Of a DNA stretch of 62,771 nucleotides, positions 38,911 through 51,759 are shown piece by piece. The notes below the pieces were generated by a model that saw nothing but the letters and a program-made list of their open reading frames with translations, was not told the DNA's origin and made no database searches. The first letter of the stretch is position 1, and every line of letters begins with the position of its first letter. This stretch comes from Darksidea phi (lineage: Eukaryota; Ascomycota; Dothideomycetes; Pleosporales; Lentitheciaceae), in the NCBI GenBank assembly GCA_030770425.1, contig JASJFT010000249.1, positions 1-62,771 on the forward strand, in the 5' to 3' direction. The translations under genes and the position numbers were made by a program.

Positions 38911-39193
38911 TATTAAATAGCCTATAGTTTATAATAGTAGACTATAGGGATTTAACTAAGTAAATAGCTAGAGTATATATATACGTATATACGAAATAGA
39001 AATAATAAAATAATTTAATTTAATAATTTATAGTTACTAAAGAAACTTTAGATAGAAGTCTCTTTTATTTAGAAGAATTATATAAGGCTCTATACGTAGT
39101 AAATTACTAAAGAGGTAATCTATATATACGAATCCTACGTAACCGTATATAATTAAATATATAAGATTAGTACTAAAACTTAGTAAATAAATA
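38911..39193 (-). repeat. 3' LTR of I (LTR4)
   Basis: 283 bp, plus-strand start tattaaatag and end taaataaata (pre-RIP TGTTAAATAG...AACA-like). Direct repeat of 46357-46639. Confidence 0.92.
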
Positions 39194-40740
39194 CTAGTAA
39201 CTTTTTCTTTTCTAGTACTAATATTCTATTCGAACTTTCCGTACGAATATTAATCTTATATTTCCCTTCTTATATTTATACGAAACTAATTACTAATCTT
39301 AACTACTAATATTATACCTATTAGTAATAGATATTAACCCCCTATTAGTACGATTAGACTACTAGTAAATAAAACGTAGCCTTAGTTAGATCTAATCGTT
39401 AGGTACCTACTAATTTATTTATTAGTAGGGCTATATAAACGGGGTTAGTATAGCTTTTCTTTGTATAAAGAAGAAATCCGTTTATACTATATTATATAAT
39501 ATTATATAATAGGATTCTAATCGCTACTTTAACTAATTATAAAATAGTAGGCGTTTACCTATAGATTAGAATTAAATAATTAAGTATTTATACGAGGAGT
39601 AGTAAGGATAATTTTATAGTACCTCTTTTTATATAGAAAGAAAGTAAAAGTAGAATTAAATTATATAAAAGAAGAGTAGTTTATAGATCGTATTTCTATT
39701 TATAATAAGTAAATAACTCGAGGAATTAAGTAAACGGATCGAGGATAGTAAATAAATAGATCGAGGGTAGTAAGTAAATAGATTAAGGTAGATAGTAGGT
39801 ATAGATAGGGGGCTAACTTTCTCCTTTATAGCTTTTCTTTCTTAAATCTAAATCTTACTATCCTCTATATAATTTATTCCTTTTAGTTTAACTCCTTTTT
39901 CTTTTTATATAAATACTAATCCCTAGTAGAACTTTAAAAATCTTAAATTTCGAAACCTCTTTATACGAAATAGCCCTTATTTCTACTTAGACTACTAGTA
40001 TTACTAGTATAACTACTAGTACTTCTAGTACCTCTTTTTAAGGTCTTATTATACGTACTATACTAACTTATCTCTCTATCTTCCTATCTACTAGGTAGCT
40101 AAATAGTAGAGTCTTTATACGAGACCTCTATATTAATATAAGTATCTTCCCCCTTTTTTATATAAAGGGTTTTAATATTTCTTAAAATAAAGAGAGAACT
40201 ATAGTAGTAATAGCCTTATACGATATCGAGTTATAAGTAGTTCTAAATATAAATATTTAGAAGTTTATTATAAAAATTATATAAAGGAAGAGATACTTTT
40301 ATATAGTACTTATATAGAGTCGTAGTACGACTTCTACTACTCTCTACTAGGAGTATTATAGTTATACGATAAGGGGCTCTAAGTCCTTTATTAAATACTA
40401 TATAATATCTAGCTTCTAGGGTAGTATCTATACTTTATACGTATAGTAGTCGTATAGAATTTAGTACGACTACTATAACTAGTAGATATAAGTATTAGGG
40501 AAGAGGGGAGAGAAGAGATAAAGGGGGTAGAAGGTAGAAGGAAGAGTAGAGAAAGGGGTTTTCTTTATTTTTCCTTTATTTTTCTTTTATAATTAACTAA
40601 GATAAGTAGAAAAAGTTTATACTTTATAAGAATAATTATACTTCGTATAAACTATAGTAATAAAAGAAAGATAGAAAAAAAAATAAATAGCTAAGTATAT
40701 AACTTAGTTTTATACGGGACTATTTATATTTATATATTAG
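39194..40740. other. Long 3' region of I after RNase H
   Basis: About 1.5 kb between the end of the Copia Pol and the 3' LTR, unusually long for this position. A plus-strand frame at about 40010-40470 reads with only RIP-type stops and starts in a Thr/Ser-rich run (TSTSTSTS-like); it may be chance or a captured sequence. It also contains a 22-bp tandem repeat (39715-39780). No known domain is recognised. Confidence 0.35.
39715..39780. repeat. 22-bp tandem repeat, three units, in I
   Basis: Units at 39715-39736, 39737-39758 and 39759-39780. The last two are nearly identical (gatcgagg.tagtaa.taaat); the first is more divergent (ctcgaggaattaagtaaacg core). Confidence 0.7.
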
Positions 40741-43700
40741 TTAAGCCGATTAATAGATACTTTAATATTAACTATAAGCTTATTTATACGAATAAGCTAT
40801 ACTAGTAATATATTAGCTATCTTCTTTATAAAGGTATTTACTAGATTATCTTTATTATTAATCTATTAAATTTTACTAATCTCGCGTTTCTTATACGATT
40901 TACGAAGAGATATAATATTAATTATAAGCCTTTTCTTATTTATAGTATCTAACTTAATAAGGTAGTTATATAATAATTTTAAATTAGTATATATTACGAC
41001 TAGGATTACTAGTAGATCTAGGTTATATATAATCTAATATAAAGTCGTACTTAAGGTAATAGTATAATTAAATCTACTAATTATACTATATAGTTTACTA
41101 GCTAATATACTTTATATAACTTACTTATACTTAATAGAGTTCTAATATATAATATTACTATATAGTTAAAACTTATTACCATTATCTATATAGGATTCGT
41201 TAGCTAGTATAATTAAAAAGCTAAGCTATAAGCTTAAGTCCTTATTATTAGTAAATAAACTATTAGTAAAGATAAATAGCTTTATACGACTTAGATTAAG
41301 TAGTATATATATTAGTCTAAGGTCTACGTTATCTATTTACTACTTAATTCGTATATTAAGTACTTTAATATCTTTAGGTAATAATTCTATAGTTTATATA
41401 ACGATTAATATATTAAAAACTACTTTAGGTTAATATACTAAAGTAATATAAATACCTTATATACGCTACTTAATATACTATTAGATAGTATCCTATACTA
41501 TTAGATTAATTATATAAAGGAGTTTAGCTTATCCTCTCTAAAGTAGGATAATATTCCTATTATCTTCGTACGTAACCTTACTACCGTTAAACTCTAGTAG
41601 CTAATCCTTAGCTAGAATAGTCTTTAGTTTTATATAGAGGTTAGTAAAATATAATATTTCCTCCTCCTTCTATAAGAACTACGGTATAATAGCGCTAAGA
41701 GTATTATCTATCTATATTTCTATAATTCTAAATATATCTTTATCTTCGTATATAACTAATAGGTATAGGTTATATAATAAAACCTATATTCTAAGCTTTT
41801 TCTTATAGTAGTTATAGTATATCTTAAACTAGTATAGCCCTAATTCTACTATACCGTATAGAGACTTTACTATTCTAAGAATCGAATTTAGAGAGAAGAA
41901 GTATTAGATATTCTTAAGCGGCCTAGTATATAGTATATAGAGAAGTTTATTAGTTAACTATATATAGACTTAGATAATATCCCTTAGTTCGTATTATATA
42001 CCGTACAAAGTAATTAAAATTACTCTAATAGCTAGGATTAGCTATTAGCTTATTTTCTAAATAGTTAGAGATTAGGTAAGAACGACCTTCTTTTTCTTAT
42101 CTAAATATTCTATAAATATAAGCTAGGACTTTTTATACGGCTATATATTCTTCCCTTTAACCTCTTATATAAGGTAAAGATTAAAGATCTAGTCGGAATA
42201 TTTAGTAGAATCGAACTACTTAATCTAGAAGATTCTATTACTAATAAGCGCGTTTACCTCTATACGATCCGATTCTTTAAAGGGTTTCCTAGGTATATTA
42301 ATAATACTATCTATATAGAGTTTAACTACTAGTTTATAGTTATCTTTTTTCTTCTAGGTTAGAAAAGTATCTATAATTAGTATAGAATTCCTTTAAGGTC
42401 TTCCTCTACCTCGTTTCTTTAATTCTTTAACTTATATAGGAGGGGGTTCTTCTTTTCTTAGTCTTCTATACTTCCTCGTATATAGTTATTTAACTTAGAC
42501 TAAAGTAAATTTATTAGAATTAATATCTTTACTTAGTTAGTCGTTAATTTTATATAGAGAGGTCTATTTATAATAGTATTCCTTAACTTATATATATTAT
42601 ATAGTAAGTAGTTCGTTATTTAGATAGATAGTAATATCTTTATCTTTAATTCCTATAATTTTATATAAGCCTATCTAACCTTTCTTTTCTCTCTATATTA
42701 TAACTTCTATCTTAAGAGAAAGATTAAGAATATTATATAACGGTCCGTTTCTTATATTTAGTACGTAGTTAATATCTAGCTTTATATATTCTATTTAAAT
42801 TATCTTAATAGCCTTTTATATAGTATTAACGTATTTAATAATATCTAAAGATAAAGAAGAATCTATATTAACTTAAGGATATACGCTAAAGATAAGTAGT
42901 ATAAATATAATACTATTTAGACCTACTATATTATTTAAAGCTTTAACTACTATTTAGAGAAGTAATTTATCTAGTATATAATTACTAAGTTTAGCTTTAA
43001 AGATATTAAATACGTATTTTAAGAGTACGTATATATATTCTACCTTACTAATAGTTTAGTATACTTTAATAGATATTTATTAGTATTCTACTTTAATAAT
43101 CTTTATATAAGCTCTAAACTCTTCTAAAGTAAAATTCGTACTAGAATTATATATAATATAGTCTAGTAGTTCTTAGTATATATTAATCTAATATATATAA
43201 AGTATATCCTAAGTATCTCGTATAGAGAGTAATTTTAGGAATATAGCTACTTAGAAGAAAGTATTAGTATTAATTATATATAGAATATTCTTTCTACTAA
43301 TCTATATAACGTCGATTATTACCTTATAATTAAAATAGATATTATTCTTAATTAAAAACTTAAATCTTTTTAGTATAGATCTATACGATTAGTAAAAGTA
43401 GTAGAATTTTATAATCTATTCTAGTACTAATAGATTTACTTCGTAGCTAATATTTATAAGTAGTTTATATAGTCGCTCTATACGAGGATAGCTAAAATAG
43501 TAATATAACTAACGTAGCTCTAATTTTATAAAGAATAATATAGTATCTACTAAACTAATATTAAAGAATAGGTAGTCCTATTTACGTATAATAGGAATAG
43601 TTATTTTATTCTTTTATACGATATAATTAAGGATATTATTAAAGTAAACTCCTAGTTAGTCGGTATCTACTAATAATAGTAGGAAGGGTATTAGGGTATC

Positions 43701-46356
43701 TAAGATATAGTAGGTAACTATTCCGATCGAATTCTTAATCTATATAGTTTCTAAAGACGTTACTAAATTCTATCTACTAAAGCTAATAGTTATATTATAA
43801 GGTATCTAGTTAACTTTTATATAGGAGTTCTTACGTATATATACCTCTAGTTATACTTTTCTAATAGTTAATATTTATATAGTACTAGTATTCTATAGTT
43901 CTCCTTAGTATACCGTACGGTAATAGTCTTTAAGAAAGAATTAGTTAGTTTAAAATTAATAATCTTTATTAATTCTATAGATATCTTTACTAGTTATATA
44001 ATAAAGGTATACTACTAATATAAGATAGTTAAGTATATATTTACTCTTCTCGATATCTTCTTTAGATCTATCGCTATTATCCTCGTACGTAGTATTAATA
44101 TCTATATCGTTATTAAAAAGTCCTTTAAAGTCTATAATATAAATAGCTATCTTATTATACGAGGGTACTTAATAGTATATATCTTTAAAGAATATAATAT
44201 ACTATATTCTAGCTCTAGAACGATCCGTATAATTATAATTTAATAACTAGTAACCTTCTTTATAATAAATAAAGTATCTTTTTCTTCTTAGTTTAGTATT
44301 ATTATCTCTTTCTTATATAGTAAATAGTCTACTATATAGTTAAAATTATCTATACTAGTATAATCTATCTTATACCGAATAGTATAAGTTATACTATTAG
44401 TTAGTATAAAAAGTATCGTATAAGTCCTAGGTATATTAGTTATTACTCTATTAGTTAAGTAAGACTTATAGTACTAACTAGAGGTTACTAAATAATCCTT
44501 TATATATTATCTTAGATAAGAGTAAAGCTTATTCTAGCTTATAATATCTATAATATACTCGTAGTACTATTATATAAAGTTATATTTTCCTATAGAACTA
44601 TAGACTAAGTACTCGTTATATAAGAATAAGCTTATTAATTATAGCTTCTAGTACCTTATATAATATTTTATTAGAGTTCTCCTATCTTACCTATACGAAT
44701 ATTATTATAGTCTAGTCGGTATAGTATTAGCTATAATTAATATCTATATTAAAGTATTTATTAAATACTTTATATAGATACTTCTAAGTTTAACTAGGAC
44801 TAATAACTATTAGATAGTAGATATTCGTACGACTCTTAAGAATATCTAGAAAGATATTTAAATATTAGGACTTATAGATCTTAAGGTATTTATATAGTTT
44901 AATAAAGATTCGTACCTTATTAGTAAGAATATCGTATAGTTTACTAGTATAGTTATTCGCCTTTCTCTATATCTTTTAGAATTAGATAAGCTTTTTAGGT
45001 AGAAGAGGTATATTAGTATATTCTTAAGTTAGTAGGAGTTCGTACGGATTATATATTAGTATTAAGACTAATCGATAGGGTAGTTATATAGTTAGTAGAG
45101 GGATTAAGGCTTTCTATATAAAAGAAGGAGGTTCGTATAGTAGGTAGATAGGCGCTATTCCTTACTATAGTAAGGTAGTATTATATAAAGACTTAGATAT
45201 ATACCTTAAAGACTAAGAATCCTACTAGATATCCTAAAGAGAGGAAGATAGAAAAGAATCTTAATAGATATCCTTTCTATCTTTCTTAGAACTTAGTTCC
45301 CTCTTTATATTATCGTACGGGTTATAGACTATAAGTCTAGAAGATATTAACCTAGAACTCTTAATACTAAAGTTCTAGTATATAATATTATATAACTTTT
45401 ATAATTAGGTAGTCTTAGGATTTAAGATAGGGTATACGTCTTACTTCTTAAGGATAAGCTTAAGCTCTCTCTTAAATATACGATTAGTATAATTCTAATA
45501 ACTAATAGTCTAATCTTAGAAGTCTTCTAAAAAGTTTTATATAAAGATTTCTTCTATTCTACTTAACGTACGTAGTTTAGTAAGTATATATCTAACGTAT
45601 AAGTTAAGCTAGATAATATCTTTCTCTAATTTAGTATTAATATTATTAAGGTTAATCCTATTAGTCTAGTACTAAGAATCGACCTTATACTTTAGTATTA
45701 CTACTAAGATATTTATATTACGAGAGTATTTATTATATAGAGTATTATTTCTTCTTATTATTAGTCTTTTCCCTTTTATACGCGATAATAGTAGTAGAAG
45801 TTCTTATTCCTATATAGAGGATAAGGATTCTTCTTCGTCCTCTATAGGTAGGGGTTAGGTAGCTCGTTTTAATACTATAGTTTAATCGGTTAGTATTACT
45901 TATACGTTTATACGATAATAGAAGAAAAGAATAGATAGATAAATAGATTACGGGCTTATATTTATATAATAGTAGTTAGGAGGTTATAGTTACGTTTAAG
46001 TAATATATAGGTATAGATTATAGACTTATATTCGTATAATATAGATTAGTATAGTAGCTATACTATTACGTTCTTATTATATAAAAGTAAGTAATATATT
46101 CGTTAATTTATTAGCCATCCGCCTTTATATAAAAGAAGTTAATCTTCTTTTCTATATAGACGTACGAAATAGAGTTAGTATATAGTACTCGTTAACTTAA
46201 TCTCTACTTTCTATATAGAATAGGTACGAAATAGAGTCTAGGGTAGCCTAGAAGGTCTCCGTTTTTACTCTTACTAATTTACGATTTTACCGTATAAGGT
46301 AGAAGCTCGTTATAGTAATTTATTAGCTTCTATTATATAGTTTAATTACTAATTAG
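40741..46356 (-). pseudogene. Gag-Pol of Copia element I, RIP-broken
   Basis: Minus-strand frames. Gag and protease are expected at about 46300-43950, with no motif I can prove. The integrase core lies at about 43350-42870: a DVIQISGK-like first site, then ILYIINTDTFFQ, then YNSSTNFTLEEF, where fungal Copia integrases have an Asp in a DxGTNF-type motif. Reverse transcriptase lies at about 42330-41700: KLYIDSIINIPRKPF, then LYGI-like and glycine-poor residues near 41840. RNase H is expected at about 41300-40745. Integrase before RT fixes the Copia order. All start codons are lost. Confidence 0.75.
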
Positions 46357-46639
46357 TATTAAATAGTCTATAGTTTATAATAGTAGACTATAGGAATTTA
46401 ACTAAGTAAATAGCTAGAGTATATATATACGTACGTACGAAATAGAAATAATAAAATAATTTAATTCGATAATTTATAGTTACTAAAGGGACTTTAGATA
46501 AAAGTTCCTTTTATCTAAAAGAATCGTACGAGGCTCTGTATATAGTAAATTATTAAGGAGATAATTTGTACGTACGAATCCCGCGCGACTATACGTAATT
46601 AAATATACGAGATTAGTACTAGAACTTAGTAAACGAATA
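46357..46639 (-). repeat. 5' LTR of I (LTR4)
   Basis: 283 bp direct repeat of 38911-39193. This copy keeps more CpG (for example cgtacgtacg near 46430-46440 and cccgcgcgac near 46580) and a few CA/TG, so it is a little less mutated than the other LTR. Confidence 0.92.
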
Positions 46640-46644
46640 AGAAG

Positions 46645-46710
46645 ACTATTTTATTCCTTAGGTTAGATCTAGCCTTAATAAATTATAAAGTAGATAATCT
46701 ATATTCTACT
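46645..46710. other. Short spacer between I and A2
   Basis: 66 bp with no counterpart in A1. Before I inserted it adjoined 38905. It is therefore the sequence next to which A2 is cut off. Confidence 0.4.
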
Positions 46711-48459
46711 CTTCTACTATCTAGTTAATTATTCCTAGTACGAATAGGATCCGCTTAGATTTCTTATAGGTAGTAGTTATTAGAGTATTAAAGACTATAG
46801 TACTAGCTAATAACCTAGTTATAATATCTATAGTAATAATAAAATATAGTTATTCTAGGCTTAGTATTAGTTCTAGACTACTATATAGCTTATAATATTC
46901 TATTCTATTCTAAATATAGGCTAGGTAATACTTAATATAGATTTTTAGAAGTTTAGCTATTTTTCTAATAAAGACTACTCTACGTAGCCTTTTATAGGTC
47001 TAGTAGTAACTTAAATAAAAATACTAGTCGTATATTTACTTAAATACTTTCTTAACTATAACTTTAAGAATATATAGTCGTTTTATATAGTCTATCTAGT
47101 CCTAATAATATAATAAGTCTACTTTTTTAATAAAAGTTAATTCTTTTAAAGGTTAATCTTATTCCTTAAGATTGTTAAACTCTTTATTAATAACTTTTAG
47201 AACCTTCTACTAATATATATTCTTATTATATACTTTCTTTAAATACTCTTTAAAGTTATTAGTTATATTTATAAGGGTAATATTAAAAATATATATATTA
47301 CTTATTACCTATCTATCTAAGAAATAGGCTATATTCTAGATAATAAATCTATAGAGGTTATACTTATTATTTTACTATTAGAATACTTACTAGAATATCT
47401 ATTATAATATCTATTATAATATCTATTAAATACTTAATTATAAATTAGATTTTACTTTTATCTACTATACTTCTATTAACTAGTAGTTAATACTAGTACT
47501 ATATATATATTCTAGGTTCTTAATTATATCTATTTTTAGGTCCGCTTCTACTACCTTATCTTATAGATAGCTAAGGGCGTCTAGTATATAATATATTTGG
47601 CTAGACCGATATTATATCTTAATATTTAGAAATTATTATAGATATTAAGTATAACGTATTAGCTATAGATTTAATTAATTAGTAGATATTAATATAAGTA
47701 ACTTTTAATAGAATATTATAGTTACTACCGAATAATTTATAAATATATAGTATTTCCGCGCTTCTAAAATAATATAGTAGAGCTTTTTTACTATCTATAT
47801 TACTATTAATATTTCTAGCTCTATTAGCTAGTAATTCTTCTTAGCTATTAAGAGTCGTTTTAATAGAAATATAATTAGTTAAATAGAATCTTTAGAAAAA
47901 TCTTTTATCTTTTTTAATTATATCGTAGATCTATTATCTATACCTTCGAATCCTAGTAGGATAGGGATTACTTCTATATTAGATTCTAAATTACTAACTA
48001 TATAGTATATAAATATACTAAAACTCTATTTCTTAAATATATTAATATTAATATATAAAGAATAATTAGGATTAGTATAGAATAACTTAATATTTTTAAT
48101 AAACTTATACTATAATATATCGAATACTATTTATAAATCTAGATTATCTTTAATTAGAATTTATTCTTTAAATTTCTTATACTAAAACTTATCCTAAGAT
48201 GTAAAATAGAGAAGTTCTATTTTAAGATTCTATAGTAGGCCTAATAGCTAAGTATAATAAGGGTATTTATTTCTTAAATAATTAGCTAAGTCTATATAGA
48301 TTTCTAGTTAGGTAGTATTTTTAGAAAACTTTAAATCTTAAAAGATAGTAATTCTTTTATCTATAGTTAAAAGTCCGAATATATTAACCTTCTAGTCTAA
48401 AATTATAATAGTTAGATATCTAATATAATATTTTTTAGCTAAAAGTAAGAAATAGAGGT

Positions 48460-49160
48460 AATCTAGTCTAGTAAATACCTAGTATAAATATAATTAGTAT
48501 TCTTTTAGACTATTTAAGAAAATAATAAAATCGTTAATATAGACTTAAATAAATAGAAAATCTCGTATAATACCTTCTATTTAATATTAGATATATTAAA
48601 TAGAGTTAATATAACCTATAATAGCGACGTATAGTAGCTTTTAATCTTAATAGCTATTAATAGCTAGCTTATAGCGATCTTCCTTAGCTATTAACTATTA
48701 ATAAAAAAAATTAATACTATTAATAATACTAATATAAAAGGTACCTTTAAGATCTTAGATAATATCTAATTACTTTTATAGTAGATAAGAGTCTTTTACT
48801 ACTACTTTATTTAATACTTATAGATTAACTATAGAATATTCTTTATATAAAACTTTTCTATTCTTATTAACTATAATTTTCTAAGTAATAAATACTAGAT
48901 AGTTAAAATATATATCTTAGATTATCTATAATATTTTTCTATCTTAATAAAGCTTATTAAATAATTCGTCTACTAATAATTACTTCTTAGAAGTTAGATT
49001 ATATAGATAAATATTAAGCTTTATATTTTTCTATCTAGATATAAGTAAAATTCTTATATAGTTTTCTTTTAAGATATCTATTATAGAAGCTTTATTTATA
49101 AATAGGTACTAGAGTTCTTATATTATCTAAGTATTTTATCCTAAAGATAGTAATACTATT
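48460..49160 (-). pseudogene. Gypsy reverse transcriptase of A2, RIP-broken
   Basis: Second copy of the A1 reverse transcriptase. The catalytic box at 48530-48541 reads YIND, so one of the two Asp codons has survived here while both are Asn in A1. The conserved leader and SYLL block are present with RIP-type stops. Confidence 0.78.
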
Positions 49161-49390
49161 CGGGAGTATTATCTCTATATCTATTAATAACTATAGTTTA
49201 ATATATATAGTAGAGCTATTTAGGATTATCTTTACTATTTCTACTAGATAGATTTTTATTATAGATAAGTTTTATAGCTACTAGTTTAGTACTTCTAACC
49301 TAGCGAAAGTAATATTAACTTCTAACTTTTTATTAACCTAATAGTATCTATCTATATCTAATAGTATAATATAGTCTAGATATATATTAT

Positions 49391-49450
49391 ACTAAATAAT
49401 AATATATTTATAGATATTATACTAAATAATAATATATTTATAGATATTAT
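49391..49450 (-). repeat. Perfect 30-bp tandem duplication in A2
   Basis: 49391-49420 and 49421-49450 are identical. A1 has a single copy at the matching place (about 5811-5845). Confidence 0.9.
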
Positions 49451-51272
49451 TTTAGAAAAGAATATACGTTAATTTAGAATTTAATATTCCTTAATAACTA
49501 GTTATATAGTAAGAGGTAGTATACTAAAATTAGAAATCTAGATTATAATCCTTTAGTAATTCTCTTAACTTAATCTTAATATATTATACTAAAAATATAG
49601 GTATAATAGTATCTTTAGTATATAAGATCTTATATATTTTAGATAAAGATTTCTTAGATATAAACTAGATTAGAACTCTAACTTATTAATAATTTAAGAA
49701 AATTATTTCTTCTATATTTATATTAATAGTAACTTACTTAGACTTTAGAATATCTATACCTATTAGAAGTTTTAGTTTTAAGCTCTTTACTATATATATA
49801 GTAATATTAATAGTTACTAGAATATTTACCTCTTTTATATTAATAATAGCTAAATATACTTTTTTATATATATATAATCTTAATTTATACTATTCTTTAT
49901 TAAGTTCTTTTAATAAAAGTAGCTTATTAAAAAGTCTAACTATTATATATAGTAGAAAATATTTCTAGAATATCTTATTAATAAGTAAAATCGATACTTC
50001 TATATCTAGAGTAATAGTAGCTATATTTCTATTAGGGTAGAATATTACTTTTATCTTAAGATATTACTAATATTATTATCTATTTAAATTTATTAGATAA
50101 TTATATATTAATAATTATATAATAGAGATATTAGTTATCTACTATATATTATTAGTATTAGTAGTTACTTAATTACTAGTAGAGGGACTATTAATCTAGT
50201 ATTTCTAGTTTAATACTACGTATACTAATATAGCTCTATTTTATCTTTAAAACTTACTTATATTTATAAAACCCTTTTATTTTTTATCTTAAATATACTA
50301 CTATTATTAGATTCTTCGACTAATATAAAATATTTAGTATCTTATAGATATTTATATAGCTAATTATTAAATATAAATATAGTCTAATAGTTATAGTATA
50401 TATAAAGTAGTAGTTAATACTTTCTCTTAAAATTAATAAACTTAGATTTTATAAATACTATATAAGTATATATAGAAGGGTCTACTACTTTAGAATTATA
50501 GTCTAAAAGATAAAAAGATTTAAATTTCTTATCTTACTAGAATATTTTAAACTTAAGTATAGTTTTTTTCTCTAGTCTACTATTTAACTTATTCTCTAAC
50601 TACTCGTTATTATATAGGTTCTATTATTTATTCCCTTCTTATTACTTATTCTATTTAATATTAATATTAAATATATAGTTTCTAGAGGCGAAGTTTCTAT
50701 TACCTTCTTATTAATTTAGGTAACTAGTCTACTACTTTAACTTATAGTAGGAGATTCTCTATCTAGTATATTATCTATTTTCTTTTTTTTAAGCTACTAT
50801 TTATATAGCTTATAGTAGTTATTAAGTATTTATATTAGACTTATTAAACTATATAGATTAATATTCTTAATAATCTTAATTCTATTACCCTACTTCGAAG
50901 TTACTATTATAGCTCTAATACCTAGCTAATAACTAGTATTAAGTTTAGTATAGTATTCTTATAAAGTTAAATATAAATTAATTAAATAAGTAATTTAGAA
51001 TATATAAATTTAATTTATTCTTAGCTTTTTATTACTAAACTCTTATTTAGTTCTTAAGCTATTAAAGAAAAGTTTTAAAATATATAGTTAGATTACTAGT
51101 AGGATCTAATATAAAGAGCTAAATATTAGGGTTAAGCTTATAAAAAATAGTTTAAATCTACTTATACTTATCTTATCTTAGCTAGTTATAATTAGTATTC
51201 TATAAATCGCGTATAATATTTATTATAAAGATTCTAATAGAATTTTCTATAGTAATATCTCGTATAGTATAC

Positions 51273-51707
51273 TATTATAACCCTATATAAACTATAGAAT
51301 ATAGAGTATTCTAAGAAGATTAGAAGCTAAGATAAGAGCTTAGTTAGTAATCTAATATTATATAATAATAATTTACTTAATCTATATCTTCGTAAGTAGA
51401 GTAAATAGAGTATAACTAATAACGATCTACTTAATCTATATCTTAGTAAATAGAGTAAGTAGAGTAAGATAAGAAAGAATAAATATAAGAGAATAGAGAA
51501 TCTTCTAGACTTTCTATTTTAATTTCTTATAATTAATTCTCTTTAGTTTATCTAATACTTATAAATAAGATTAAATCTTTTTCTAAGTAATTATTTTAGT
51601 AATTGAATTTATTAACTTAATCTTAATCTATTAAAATCTAATAGTATAATAAATATATTATTAGCTCTAATCTAGATCCTATATTAAAGTATATATAATA
51701 TATAATA
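51273..51707 (+). repeat. 5' LTR of C (LTR1, second subfamily)
   Basis: 435 bp, start tattataaccc and end tataata. The outer thirds resemble the other LTR1 copies. The middle (about 51350-51480) differs: it holds two direct copies of an approximately 50-bp block containing tacttaatctatatctt and gtagagtaa words instead of the gttatagaa hairpin repeats. All CpG of its first 75 bases have been lost (see the comparison with N). Confidence 0.88.
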
Positions 51708-51759
51708 TATTAACTATCTTAAATCTAGATTATATTAAATATAGTAACTCTATCTAACT

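Larger units (their letters stand above)
38911..46639 (-). mobile_element. Copia element I, complete, minus strand
   Basis: A complete 7729-bp LTR retrotransposon. The LTRs are 38911-39193 and 46357-46639, both 283 bp. Target duplications agaag are identical at 38906-38910 and 46640-46644. The domain order on the minus strand is integrase before reverse transcriptase, which is the Copia (Pseudoviridae-like) order, opposite to the Gypsy elements around it. A pyrimidine run inside the left LTR (39201-39213) is the polypurine tract on the minus strand. Nothing is inserted in it, so it is one of the later arrivals outside the two stacks, but it is fully RIP-mutated. Confidence 0.93.
46711..51272 (-). 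mobile_element. Gypsy-type relic A2, truncated at both ends
   Basis: Minus-strand copy of A1 (3106-7677), aligned over its whole length. The left end loses homology at 46711, inside the integrase. The right end is cut at 51272 by insertion of C: A1 reads on without a break after the equivalent base (7677). Compared with A1 it has fewer CpG sites, a 24-bp-scale deletion near 49100, one fewer 12-bp unit (47382-47429) and an extra 30-bp duplication (49391-49450). It is the oldest layer of the right-hand stack. Confidence 0.85.
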
